From NCBI RefSeq assembly GCF_002220095.1, contig NZ_CP022372.1:2018501-2082500 (forward strand): a stretch of 64,000 nt of DNA, given 5' to 3'. Positions 1-9,178 of the stretch are shown one piece after another. Under the pieces are notes generated by a model, which saw only the letters and a program-made list of their open reading frames with translations, was not told where the DNA came from and made no database searches. Source of the stretch: Bosea sp. AS-1 (GTDB lineage: Bacteria; Pseudomonadota; Alphaproteobacteria; Rhizobiales; Beijerinckiaceae). Positions within the stretch are counted from its first letter, which is position 1, and each line of letters starts with the position of its first letter. Made by a program: the position numbers and the translations under genes.

Positions 1-34
1 GAGAACCGCAGCATGGAAAATGCCGGTTTTCGAG

Positions 35-57
35 ATGCCCGGGCTCGGCCCGGGCAT
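35..57. repeat. Perfect 10-bp palindromic hairpin
   Basis: Arms ATGCCCGGGC and GCCCGGGCAT are separated by a TCG loop. There is no T-run, so it is either a weak terminator for a gene left of the window or a short intergenic palindromic repeat. No gene is visible between base 1 and 190. Confidence 0.5.
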
Positions 58-190
58 GACGGCGGCTGCCGTGCGGCCGGCTAGGCTACGCGCAAAACGC
101 TCACGCCGCAGCTCGCAAAACTGATGTCGTAGACGTCAGTTTGGATGCGCGATATATTTGGGCTGAAGTTCTAGCGATGCGAGCCGGCTC

Positions 191-442
191 ATGATGACCG
201 CTGCGCAGATGCGGGCTGCCCGGGCCATGCTCGGGATCGACCAGCGCCAACTCGCCGAGATGGCGGGCGTTTCCTTGCCGACGATCCAGCGCATGGAGAG
301 CAGCGCCGGCACTGTACGCGGCATGATCGAGTCCCTGACCCGTGTCGTGGAGGCTCTCGACCGCGCCGGCATCGTACTGATCGGAGACAATGCGACGAGC
401 AGCGAAGGCGGGCGCGGCATCCGCCTCAAGGCGCCTCCCTGA
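191..442 (+). CDS. XRE-family helix-turn-helix regulator
   Basis: This is a small DNA-binding protein of 83 residues. An HTH_3 fold occupies residues 4-60, with the recognition segment around LAEMAGVSLPTIQRME and the typical second half (VRGMIESLTRVVEALDRAG) of phage Cro/CI-like repressors. The C-terminal tail is short and polar, with no ligand domain. Either of two adjacent ATGs (191, 194) could be used. It lies 90 bp before the SulP transporter gene on the same strand, so it may control that gene or itself; that link is inferred from position only. Small XRE proteins of this type are common in Hyphomicrobiales and usually uncharacterised. Confidence 0.85.
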   Translation: MMTAAQMRAARAMLGIDQRQLAEMAGVSLPTIQRMESSAGTVRGMIESLTRVVEALDRAGIVLIGDNATSSEGGRGIRLKAPP

Positions 443-532
443 CCTCCTGAGAGGACATCCATTGCGACAGAGCGGTGCCGACCGCGCTTTGGCCGACGAC
501 CCCGCTCCGAAATGGCAGAGGAAAGGGCCGTC

Positions 533-2269
533 ATGGTCGTCGCGAGCATCAAGCCCAGTTTCATCGAGCTCTACACCCCCAAATTGCTGACCGTGCTGCG
601 GGAAGGCTATGGCCTCTCTCAGCTCAAGGCCGACGCGATCTCCGGATTGACGGTTGCCATCGTCGCGCTGCCGCTCTCCATGGCCATCGCCATCGCCTCG
701 GGCGTCACGCCCGACCGAGGGCTCTACACCTCGATCGTCGGCGGCTTCATCGTTTCGGCGCTGGGCGGCTCCCGGTTTCAGATCGGCGGGCCGGCGGGGG
801 CCTTCATCGTGCTGGTGTCGGCCTGCGTGGCACAGCACGGGGTCGACGGCCTCCTGCTCGCCACCTTTCTCTCCGGGCTGATGCTGGCGGCGGTCGGGCT
901 CCTCGGCCTCGGTACCTTCATCAAGTACATTCCCTATCCGGTCACGGTCGGGTTCACGGCAGGCATCGCCGTCATCATCTTCGCCAGCCAGATCAAGGAT
1001 CTGCTCGGGCTTACGCTCGCCAACGAGCCGGGGCCGCTGCTGCCGAAGCTGCAGGCGCTCGCCGGGGCCCTGCCGACGGTGAGCCCCGCGGCGGCTCTGG
1101 TTACCGCCGTTACGATCGGGATCATCATCGCCGTCCGCCGTCTGCGGCCGCACTGGCCTTCATTCATCATCGGCGTGGCGGTCGCCTCGGTCGGGGCGGT
1201 GCTGGCGGGCGCACAGGTCGAGACGATCGGGACACGCTTCGGCGGCATTCCGCAGACGCTGCCACTGCCGCATCTGCCGGAGATCTCGTGGGAGAAAATC
1301 GTGGCGGTGCTGCCGAACGCGCTGTCCTTCACGCTGCTCGGCTCCATCGAGAGCCTGCTTTCGGCGGTGGTGGCGGATTCGATGACGGGCCGGCGGCACC
1401 GTTCCAATTGCGAGCTGGTGGCGCAGGGCCTCGCCAACATGGCTTCGCCGCTGTTCGGCGGCATCTGCGTCACCGGCAATATCGCGCGGACTGCCACCAA
1501 TGTCCGCTCAGGCGCGCGCGGGCCGGTCTCGGGCATGCTGCATTCGGTCTTCCTGCTGCTGTTCATGCTCGTGGCGGCCCCGCTCGCTTCCTATATCCCG
1601 CTCGCGGCGCTCGCGGGCGTGCTGGCGGTGGTGGCCTGGAATATGGCCGAGAAGCAGGAATTTGCGACGCTGATCCGCGCCTCGCGGGGCGATGCCGTCG
1701 TGCTGCTGGTGACATTCTTGCTGGTGATCTTCGTCGATCTGAGCACGGGCATCGTCGCCGGCTTCGTCGTCAGCGCGTTGCTTTTCCTGCATCGCATGGC
1801 GCAGTCGGTCGCCGTGGAGAACGGCATGCCGATGATCGACGAGGACCGGGCCGACACGGCCAACGGCAACGGCCGCAAGCCCTATGATGCCGCGCCGGCG
1901 ACCGATCCCGATGTCGTGGTGGTGCGGATCTCGGGAGCTTTCTTCTTCGGTGCCTCGGCGGCCGTGGGGGCGGCGCTCGACCGGATCGGGGAGGCGCCCA
2001 AGACCTATGTCGTCGATCTTTCGGCTGTCTCCTTGCTCGACTCGACCGGCGCGGCGACGCTCGAAGGTTTTGTGCGCAAGGCCAATCGGCGCGGCGCGGT
2101 CGTGCAGATCGCCGGGGCGAGGCGGGCGGTGCGTCGCACGCTTCTCATTCATGGCATCAGGCGGCCGCGGGTACGCTTCGCCTCATCGGTGAGCGAGGCC
2201 GTCGCCGCCGGACAAGCAAGAGCGGCGGGTGCCGATCCGGCGGAAGCGTCAGGATCTCAGCCCGGATAG
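533..2269 (+). CDS. SulP-family anion transporter with STAS domain
   Basis: A secondary transporter of the SLC26/SulP family, 578 residues. The membrane domain (about residues 15-420) starts with the family pattern of a short cytoplasmic lead and a first helix (LKADAISGLTVAIVALP), followed by GGSRFQIGGPAGAF. A STAS domain (about 455-560) holds the conserved LLDSTGA loop where anti-sigma-like Ser/Asp residues sit. Family substrates include sulfate, bicarbonate and dicarboxylates; the sequence does not decide which. I chose ATG 533 over 512 because GAGGAAAGG lies at the right distance only from 533. No carbonic anhydrase or cys gene is adjacent. The 3' end overlaps the convergent lipoprotein gene by 13 bp. 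Confidence 0.9.
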   Translation: MVVASIKPSFIELYTPKLLTVLREGYGLSQLKADAISGLTVAIVALPLSMAIAIASGVTPDRGLYTSIVGGFIVSALGGSRFQIGGPAGAFIVLVSACVAQHGVDGLLLATFLSGLMLAAVGLLGLGTFIKYIPYPVTVGFTAGIAVIIFASQIKDLLGLTLANEPGPLLPKLQALAGALPTVSPAAALVTAVTIGIIIAVRRLRPHWPSFIIGVAVASVGAVLAGAQVETIGTRFGGIPQTLPLPHLPEISWEKIVAVLPNALSFTLLGSIESLLSAVVADSMTGRRHRSNCELVAQGLANMASPLFGGICVTGNIARTATNVRSGARGPVSGMLHSVFLLLFMLVAAPLASYIPLAALAGVLAVVAWNMAEKQEFATLIRASRGDAVVLLVTFLLVIFVDLSTGIVAGFVVSALLFLHRMAQSVAVENGMPMIDEDRADTANGNGRKPYDAAPATDPDVVVVRISGAFFFGASAAVGAALDRIGEAPKTYVVDLSAVSLLDSTGAATLEGFVRKANRRGAVVQIAGARRAVRRTLLIHGIRRPRVRFASSVSEAVAAGQARAAGADPAEASGSQPG

Positions 2270-2589
2270 CCGAACCTGGCCTTGGTCGCCCGGATCTGGC
2301 CGATCGCGCCGGCTTCGTTGCCGGCCGCGCAGCTCGTGCGGGCGCGAGCGATCTCGCTGCTGACGCGGTCGTGGACGCCTTTCGTCGTGTGGCCGGTGGC
2401 GACGTCGTTGTCGATCACCGCCTGGAACCGCTCGATCTCACCGGAGCAGCCCGTGCCGCCCGGCATATGGAAGGTGCTCGGTGTCACGCCTGGAGCTGCC
2501 TGCTCCGGTGCTGGAGCCGGGGGCGGGCCGGCGCTCTGGCAGGCGGCGAGGGCGAAGCCCGCGAAGGCGAGGAAAGGAAGCGCGCGCAT
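2257..2589 (-). CDS. Small lipoprotein, unknown function
   Basis: A 110-residue protein with a short lipoprotein signal: MRAL, a hydrophobic stretch and the lipobox LAAC, so Cys at about residue 18 would be lipidated. A Pro/Ala-rich linker follows, then a roughly 75-residue domain with two further Cys (GGTGCSGEI and RTSCAAG) that could form a disulfide. Sequence such as ERFQAVIDNDVATGHTTKGV suggests a helical hairpin. The upstream in-frame ATG at 2622 is less likely because it would put 11 residues before the signal peptide. I do not recognise a named family. It probably faces the periplasm. Confidence 0.75.
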   Translation of the reverse strand: MRALPFLAFAGFALAACQSAGPPPAPAPEQAAPGVTPSTFHMPGGTGCSGEIERFQAVIDNDVATGHTTKGVHDRVSSEIARARTSCAAGNEAGAIGQIRATKARFGYPG

Positions 2590-2658
2590 CGGCTTCTCCG
2601 GCACGGTCGGGAGCATGACCATTGCCGATTCTCCGCGGCCGCGCCAGCGATGGGCCGC

Positions 2659-3300
2659 TCAGCCATCGCGCAGGAAGAAAGTGGCGGCGACCGTCAAGGC
2701 GGCGGCGGCGACGGTGGCGAGCCAGATCGCCGACAGGCCGATCAGTCGATGCACGGTCGCGCCGAGGAAGGCGCCCCCCATCAGGCCGAGCCAGAGCAGC
2801 AAATGGCGCAGGAAGGCGCGCTTCGGTCCGCCGAGCATGGCGGCGGCGATCCGCTGCCCCATCTTGACCAGCGTGCCGGTCATGTAGGTCAGGCCGATGG
2901 TGACCTCGCCGTCGCGCTGGAAGACGGCGTTCTCCGTCCCCATCGCCACTGCGAGAAGCGCGATCGCCATCTGCGTTTCACCGCCGGTTTCCAGCAGTGC
3001 GGCAAGCGCGAGCAGCACCGTCACCACGGTCAGCACCGCCGGCGCGCGCTGCCGCCCGGTGGCATGGCCGATGAGGGAGCCGAGCACCACACCGCAGACG
3101 AACAGGCCGATGATGCCACCCGCCAGTGCGATCCCGCCGACATGGCCCGTCGCGAGCTCGATGCCGAGCCGGGTCGTATTGCCGGTCATGAAGGAGACGA
3201 AGTAGCCGCCGAGCGTAATGAAGCCGAGTGCGTCGACATAGCCGGCAAGCGCGGAAAAACAGGCGGCGAGCGCAATCTCGCGCCTCTGGTAGCGCATCAT
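2659..3300 (-). CDS. DUF1275 (YoaK-like) membrane protein
   Basis: A 213-residue integral membrane protein with about six hydrophobic helices. It carries the DUF1275 hallmarks YVDALGFITLGGYFVSFMTGN near the N-terminus and the AMGTENAVFQ and TYMTGTLVKMG segments in the middle. Function of the family is unknown; transport has been suggested. The start is set at the ATG pair 3300/3297, directly before YQRRE, because the family begins there. An open frame extends upstream to 3642, but that sequence is low-complexity and overlaps the leuA leader region, so it is not coding. The gene is divergent from leuA. Confidence 0.88.
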   Translation of the reverse strand: MMRYQRREIALAACFSALAGYVDALGFITLGGYFVSFMTGNTTRLGIELATGHVGGIALAGGIIGLFVCGVVLGSLIGHATGRQRAPAVLTVVTVLLALAALLETGGETQMAIALLAVAMGTENAVFQRDGEVTIGLTYMTGTLVKMGQRIAAAMLGGPKRAFLRHLLLWLGLMGGAFLGATVHRLIGLSAIWLATVAAAALTVAATFFLRDG

Positions 3301-3416
3301 GACGAAGACAGATTCCCGAATCCGCGATCCGGCGCGGAGCCGGCCGAATCGGCGTTGCCCCATCATAGGTCGCGACAGCATTTCGTCGTGAGCCGGGAAG
3401 CGCATGAGACACATGC

Positions 3417-3446
3417 TTGCGTTCGGGCTGGTCTTTCGGTTACATC
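3417..3446 (+). promoter_or_regulatory. Possible leuA promoter
   Basis: TTGCGT (3417-3422) is followed 17-18 bp later by TTACAT/TACATC (3440-3446), about 27 bp before the leader-peptide start codon. It resembles a housekeeping -35/-10 pair only loosely. Confidence 0.3.
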
Positions 3447-3472
3447 CTGTCCTGTCGATTTGAGGAACGCCC

Positions 3473-3589
3473 GTGGTTTCGACCGCCCGCCATGACCTGA
3501 CGAAGGACTGCGCCGTTGCGCAGACCGTCGGCGTGTGCGCTCGCGCTCCGTTCTCGCTTCTTGGCCTTCTTCTCCTTAGCTGCCCCTGA
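3473..3589 (+). CDS. leuA leader peptide (candidate attenuator)
   Basis: A 38-residue frame starts at GTG 3473, six bases after a GAGGA ribosome-binding site. Near its end it contains SLLGLLLLSC, written CTT CTT GGC CTT CTT CTC CTT. CTT is a rare leucine codon in this window, where CTG and CTC dominate, so this cluster is not background composition. The frame ends at TGA 3587, about 110 bp upstream of leuA. Position, size and codon bias are those of a classical amino-acid biosynthetic leader whose stalled translation reports leucyl-tRNA supply. Existence of the frame is seen directly; the regulatory role is inferred. Confidence 0.75.
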   Translation: MVSTARHDLTKDCAVAQTVGVCARAPFSLLGLLLLSCP

Positions 3590-3658
3590 GGGCCGGCCGG
3601 GCATGCTGCCTGGGCGCTCAGGGGACTGACGAGAACCGCCACAGAAATCCCAGCGCCC
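3583..3658 (+). promoter_or_regulatory. Mutually exclusive RNA pairings in the leuA leader
   Basis: CCCCTGAG (3583-3590, covering the leader stop codon) is perfectly complementary to CTCAGGGG (3617-3624). GGGCGCT (3612-3618) is complementary to AGCGCCC (3652-3658). The two pairings share bases 3617-3618 and cannot form together. A ribosome held early in the leucine run would leave the first pairing free; one at the stop codon would mask it and allow the second. No U-run follows the second stem, so control by Rho or by access to the leuA ribosome-binding site is as likely as intrinsic termination. Confidence 0.45.
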
Positions 3659-3701
3659 GCTCTCCATCGACCACGCGGTGCGCCGACACCGGAAGAAGAC
3701 C

Positions 3702-5264
<1,563 letters not shown>

Positions 5265-5270
5265 GGGAAG

Positions 5271-5301
5271 GGCGTCGCCCCTTCTATATGGGGGTGACGC
5301 C
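5271..5301 (+). terminator. leuA terminator hairpin
   Basis: GGCGTC-GCCCC pairs with GGGG-T-GACGCC across a loop TTCTATAT, 7 bp after the leuA stop. There is no clear T-run. Confidence 0.5.
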
Positions 5302-5409
5302 GTCGATTCCGGTGGATGACGCCGCGGCGATCTGGCGCGGCTTCCGATCTTGCCCTCATCTGCTCTTCCGGTGCGGTCGCTCCTCCGGCGACCCTGGGGA
5401 GCGATGGCG

Positions 5410-6681
5410 ATGGGCTATTTTCCGAACTGGACCCTGAAGACCTCCGGCGATGTCCTGCCGGACGAGCGGTTGCCCGCGGGGCAGACCGTTATTGCTGGCC
5501 TGCAGCATGTCGTCGCCATGTTCGGCTCGACGGTGCTGGCGCCGGTCCTGATGGGCTTCGACCCCAATGTCGCGATCTTCTTCTCGGGCATCGCGACGCT
5601 GCTGTTCTTCGTCATCACCCGAGGGCAACTGCCGAGCTATCTCGGCTCCTCCTTCGCCTTCATCGGCGTCGTGATCGCCGCGACCGGCTATGCCGGCTCG
5701 GGCCCCAACGCGAACATCGCGGTGGCGTTGGGCGGCATCATCGCCTGCGGCGTGGCCTACGCGCTGATCGGCCTGATCGTGCAGGCGGTCGGCACGCGCT
5801 GGATCGAGGCTCTGCTGCCGCCCGTGGTGACGGGTGCCGTCGTCGCGGCGATCGGCCTCAACCTCACCTCGGTCGCGATCAGCATGATTTCGGCCAGCCC
5901 CTATACCAAGTGGATCGCGCTGTTCACGGTCGTCGCGGTGGCGCTGGTCGCGGTCTATGGGCGCGGCCTGCCGCAGCGCCTGCCGGTGCTCATTGGTGGG
6001 CTCGCGGCCTACATCCTCTACGCACTGACGGCGCCGAGCTTCGGTGCGCCAGCCGTCGATTTTGGCAAGATCGGCGCCGCAGCCTGGTTCGGCCTGCCGC
6101 ATTTCGTGGCGCCCGTGTTCGAGATGAAGGCGATGACGCTGATCGTGCCGGTCGCGATCATCCTGGTCGCGGAGAATCTCGGGCACATCAAGGGCATCTC
6201 GGTGATGACCGGGCGCAATTTCGACCACCTGATCGGCCGTGGCTTCTTCGCCGACGGCCTCGGCACCATCATTGCCGGATCGGGCGGCGGCACGGGCGTC
6301 ACCACCTATGCGGAGAACATGGGCGTGATGGCGGTGACACGGGTCTATTCGACGCTGGTCTTCGTCGCGGCCGGCATCATCGCCATCCTACTCGGCTTCT
6401 CGCCGAAGTTCGGCGCGGTGATCGGGACGATTCCCGTGGCGGTGCTGGGTGGTCTCGCCGTTGTGGTCTTCGGACTCATCGCCGCGACCGCAGGCCGAAT
6501 CTGGGTGGAGAACAAGGTCGACTTCTCCGAGCCGAAGAATCTCATCACCGTGGCCACGGCGCTGATCCTCGGTGCGGGCGATCTCAAGCTGCCGATCTTC
6601 GGTTACGAGCTCGGCGGCATCGGCACCGCGACCTTCGGCGCGATCGCGCTCTATCACCTGCTCAACCGCCGCACGGCGTAA
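5410..6681 (+). CDS. NCS2-family uracil/xanthine permease
   Basis: A proton-coupled nucleobase importer of the inner membrane, 423 residues with about 12-14 helices. Family signatures include GLQHVVAMFGSTVLAPVLMG, the SSFAFIG segment of the TM3 half-helix, and the substrate-site region ENLGHIKGIS followed by GSGGGTGVTTYAENMG, which matches the UraA/RutG branch. Uracil is therefore more likely than xanthine or urate, but the branch cannot be fixed by eye. I prefer ATG 5410, which sits 8 bp after GGGGAG; ATG 5404 is also possible. It stands alone, between the leuA and tRNA terminators. Confidence 0.9.
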   Translation: MGYFPNWTLKTSGDVLPDERLPAGQTVIAGLQHVVAMFGSTVLAPVLMGFDPNVAIFFSGIATLLFFVITRGQLPSYLGSSFAFIGVVIAATGYAGSGPNANIAVALGGIIACGVAYALIGLIVQAVGTRWIEALLPPVVTGAVVAAIGLNLTSVAISMISASPYTKWIALFTVVAVALVAVYGRGLPQRLPVLIGGLAAYILYALTAPSFGAPAVDFGKIGAAAWFGLPHFVAPVFEMKAMTLIVPVAIILVAENLGHIKGISVMTGRNFDHLIGRGFFADGLGTIIAGSGGGTGVTTYAENMGVMAVTRVYSTLVFVAAGIIAILLGFSPKFGAVIGTIPVAVLGGLAVVVFGLIAATAGRIWVENKVDFSEPKNLITVATALILGAGDLKLPIFGYELGGIGTATFGAIALYHLLNRRTA

Positions 6682-6687
6682 CGATTC

Positions 6688-6734
6688 ACAGGCATCGCAG
6701 CGCATTCCGGTGAGCGGATTGCGATGCCTGTTTT
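6688..6734 (+). terminator. Terminator of the permease gene
   Basis: A perfect 12-bp stem, ACAGGCATCGCA and TGCGATGCCTGT, encloses a 20-nt loop and runs into TTTT then CTCGTTTT. It begins 6 bp after the permease stop codon. Confidence 0.85.
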
Positions 6735-6755
6735 CTCGTTTTCGCATCGGATTTT

Positions 6756-6780
6756 CCGAAAAGCGGCAGCCGGTTTTCGG
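6756..6780. repeat. Intergenic inverted repeat
   Basis: CCGAAAA (6756-6762) and TTTTCGG (6774-6780) flank GCGGCAGCCGG. The surrounding text (GCATCGGATTTTCCGAAAA) resembles a short dispersed intergenic element that I recall from Rhizobiales genomes; only this copy is clear here. Confidence 0.35.
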
Positions 6781-6922
6781 TCCATCGCGAGGGCCCGCCG
6801 AAGAAATCCGGCGGGCCTGCAAAATTTCTGTCATGGATGGGTGGACAGGGCCGGGGGGCTTTGCTACACGCCCCCTGCCTGACGCGGCCGACGCCGCTGA
6901 CCGGCGACGCTTCGTGGCGTAT

Positions 6923-6998
<76 letters not shown>

Positions 6999-7075
6999 CG
7001 GTTTCCTCCAGACATCGCTGAACTGACAGGCTGGACCGAGCGGCTGGCTCGTCGAGCGCAGCCGCCCGAATACCG

Positions 7076-7405
7076 TCACCGCGCCGCGGCAAGGGCCGCG
7101 ATCATGCCCGACAGCGAGTTGATCAGGATGAACTGATTGTCGACGCGCACCCAGCGCTGACCGGGACCCGGCGCGCGCAGATGATAGCGGTGATAATCGG
7201 CGACATAGTTGCGGCGATAATGCGAGGGCAGGGCGTGGCCGCGGACCCAGCGCTGCTTCTTGACGACCACGACCTTCTTCTTGACCACGTGCTTCTGCAC
7301 GTGGACCGGACCGCGATGCGGCGCATGATAGTTCTGAGCAAAGGAAGTGGCCGGGGCGGCAAGAATTGAAACGCCGATGATCCCGGCTGCGAGAAATTTA
7401 TTCAT
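7076..7405 (-). CDS. RcnB-like periplasmic protein
   Basis: A 109-residue secreted protein. Residues 1-23 form a Sec signal peptide ending TSFA-QN. The mature part is very basic and rich in His, Tyr and Val (HVVKKKVVVVKKQRWVRG), followed by the RcnB-type core, LPSHYRRNYVADYHRYHLRAPGPGQRWVRVDNQFILIN. E. coli RcnB is a periplasmic factor in nickel/cobalt homeostasis, but most members of the family are uncharacterised and the metal role is not shown here. An AAGGAG site lies just before ATG 7405. No metal exporter is adjacent. Confidence 0.8.
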   Translation of the reverse strand: MNKFLAAGIIGVSILAAPATSFAQNYHAPHRGPVHVQKHVVKKKVVVVKKQRWVRGHALPSHYRRNYVADYHRYHLRAPGPGQRWVRVDNQFILINSLSGMIAALAAAR

Positions 7406-7660
7406 GTCGAAACTCCTTTCGTCTTGATGAGTTCATCATGGCGTCTGGAATATAAATCCCAGCTGAACGGTCGAATTAAATCTCTGTAATGTCTTTGTAA
7501 TTTACCAATCGCGTGCACCGGGTAATCTGTCCGAGCTAATCTTCGTTTCTCGTCTAAGCGGATGGCCTCGGAAGCACCCGGCGTTCTGAAGGAGAGCTGG
7601 ACCGCGCCGTGCTTTCGGGCTCTTTCTGTCAGGTGAGCCTGATCGAAGCGGAGCTAGGCC

Positions 7661-8116
7661 TTGGAGATCGAGCTGCTTTTGCGACTGTTCGCCGGCCTCG
7701 CCGCCGGAGTGGCCCTCGGCTGGCAGCGAACCCTGCGGCACAAGAGCGCCGGCATCCGCACCTTTGGTCTGGTCGGGCTGGGGACGGCGACGGCGGCCTG
7801 CCTGTTCAGCGAGACGCTCCATCCCGATGCGGCGAGCCGCGTCGTCCAGGGCGTATTGACCGGTATAGGCTTCCTGGGGGCAGGCCTGATCGTGCGGCGG
7901 AGCGACGACTTCATCCCACATGGGTTGACGACGGCGGCAGCGGTCTGGGTGACGGGGGCTCTGGGTTGTGCCGCCGGCCTCGGTCAATGGGCGATCGTGG
8001 CGGCGGCGACGCTCATGGCGTTCGCACTGCTGACACTCGATCACTCGCTTGAGCGCTGGGTCCAGCACCGTCATCCGGGCGACGAGGGCTCCGCCGGCGA
8101 GGGAGACGTCAAGTAG
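7661..8116 (+). CDS. MgtC/SapB-family membrane protein
   Basis: A 151-residue inner-membrane protein with four helices and the family signatures LGWQRTLRHKSAGIRTFGLVGLG, GVLTGIGFLGAGLIVR and TTAAAVWVTGALGCAAGLG. MgtC proteins affect Mg2+ adaptation and acid/ATP homeostasis and are linked to F-type ATPase. This copy is a short form without the C-terminal ACT-like domain (C-terminus RHPGDEGSAGEGDVK). The start codon is TTG at 7661, seven bases after GGAG; no ATG fits the family N-terminus. No mgtB or other Mg2+ transporter is nearby. Confidence 0.88.
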   Translation: MEIELLLRLFAGLAAGVALGWQRTLRHKSAGIRTFGLVGLGTATAACLFSETLHPDAASRVVQGVLTGIGFLGAGLIVRRSDDFIPHGLTTAAAVWVTGALGCAAGLGQWAIVAAATLMAFALLTLDHSLERWVQHRHPGDEGSAGEGDVK

Positions 8117-8193
8117 TCCCGCGCAGCCAGTGACACCTTGGGGCGAACCTTCGGCGGAATGGGGCGTTCCTTCCGCAGGAGGTCCATATCCTG

Positions 8194-8451
8194 ATGATGA
8201 TGGTCACGCATGACTGGCGTGCAGGCCCCGGCAATACGCCGGCCGTTCCCGATCCGCCGCCCGAAGCGCCGCCGCTGACGCCCGGCCAAGTGCCGCCGGC
8301 GCCGCCGGTCGAATCGCCACCGGATCAGGAACCGCCGGGCATTCCCAGCGAGCCGCCGCCGGAGCTGCCACCCAACGCCCCGCCCGAGGCGCCTCCTGCG
8401 ACACCGATCGACCTGCCGCCGGAGCGCGAGCCGCGTCAGCCGCAGGAATGA
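8194..8451 (+). CDS. Proline-rich small protein
   Basis: An 85-residue product in which about 40% of residues are proline, in irregular PPE, APP and EPP repeats from residue 19 to the end. There is no signal peptide and no hydrophobic helix. The case for a real gene is a near-perfect ribosome-binding site, AGGAGGT (8177-8183), 10 bp before ATG 8194, with two more in-frame ATGs at 8197 and 8200. It would form an extended polyproline rod and should need EF-P for translation through its PP motifs. No family is recognised. GC-rich DNA can create such frames by chance, so confidence is moderate. Confidence 0.6.
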   Translation: MMMVTHDWRAGPGNTPAVPDPPPEAPPLTPGQVPPAPPVESPPDQEPPGIPSEPPPELPPNAPPEAPPATPIDLPPEREPRQPQE

Positions 8452-8481
8452 ACCCGAGGAGCGGCGTCTCTCTGCAGAACC

Positions 8482-9075
8482 TCAGAAGACGTAGCCGACG
8501 CGCACGCCGTAATTGGTGATGCCGGGGTTGTCATGGCAAAGCCCGGCATTCGACATGTGCTCGACCGTGGCCATGACGCTCCAGTTCGCACTGAGGCGGT
8601 AGCCGAGCGAGGCGGATTCGCGGAACAGCGGCGAGCAGCCGAGCGCGATCCGATCCAGCGGGACAACGCGACCGGTCTTGCCATTGTGGAAGCCCGCGCC
8701 GACGCTGATTTCGGCAAAGAGCCTGTCGGTGAAGTCGTAGGTCCAGGTGAAGCCGGCATAGACGGCGCTGGTATCGCCAGCCGTGTTGAGCGTCGTGCCG
8801 AGATGGAGCCGCGGCACGAAGAAGGCCATCGCCGGATCGGCTGGCTGGAACGGCTTGACGAAGAGGATCTCGAGATTGGCGTCGACGCTGCCGCTTTCGC
8901 GTGCGGCGGGGTTATGGGCGAGAACGCCGCCGCGCAGTTCCGAGATCAGGCCGACACCGACAACCGGCGGCGCATAGGCGAGGGGCGTCGTGAGATCGGC
9001 CGCGCCAGCCTCGCTGGCGAAAAGACCGAGAGTGACCAGGAGGAGGACACCCAGAGGCAACCGCAAGGACCGCAT
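8482..9075 (-). CDS. PagL-like lipid A 3-O-deacylase
   Basis: An outer-membrane beta-barrel acyloxyacyl hydrolase of 197 residues. Residues 1-25 are a Sec signal peptide. The barrel strands carry aromatic girdles (GFTWTYDFTDRLFAEISVGAGFHNG) and the protein ends in Phe (RVGYVF), as outer-membrane proteins do. The catalytic His-X-Ser of PagL is visible as EHMSNAG (His173, Ser175), with a partly conserved downstream loop. PagL removes the 3-O-acyl chain of lipid A and lowers its endotoxicity. The gene stands alone. Length is slightly greater than Pseudomonas PagL. Confidence 0.82.
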   Translation of the reverse strand: MRSLRLPLGVLLLVTLGLFASEAGAADLTTPLAYAPPVVGVGLISELRGGVLAHNPAARESGSVDANLEILFVKPFQPADPAMAFFVPRLHLGTTLNTAGDTSAVYAGFTWTYDFTDRLFAEISVGAGFHNGKTGRVVPLDRIALGCSPLFRESASLGYRLSANWSVMATVEHMSNAGLCHDNPGITNYGVRVGYVF

Positions 9076-9178
9076 CAGACGAACCTCCGCTGCGATTCGT
9101 CATGGTTAACGAATCCTGTGCAGCGGAGAGTCGCCGGAATATGGTTTGCGAATCCTTAAGGTGGAGAAGGCGCCGGCC

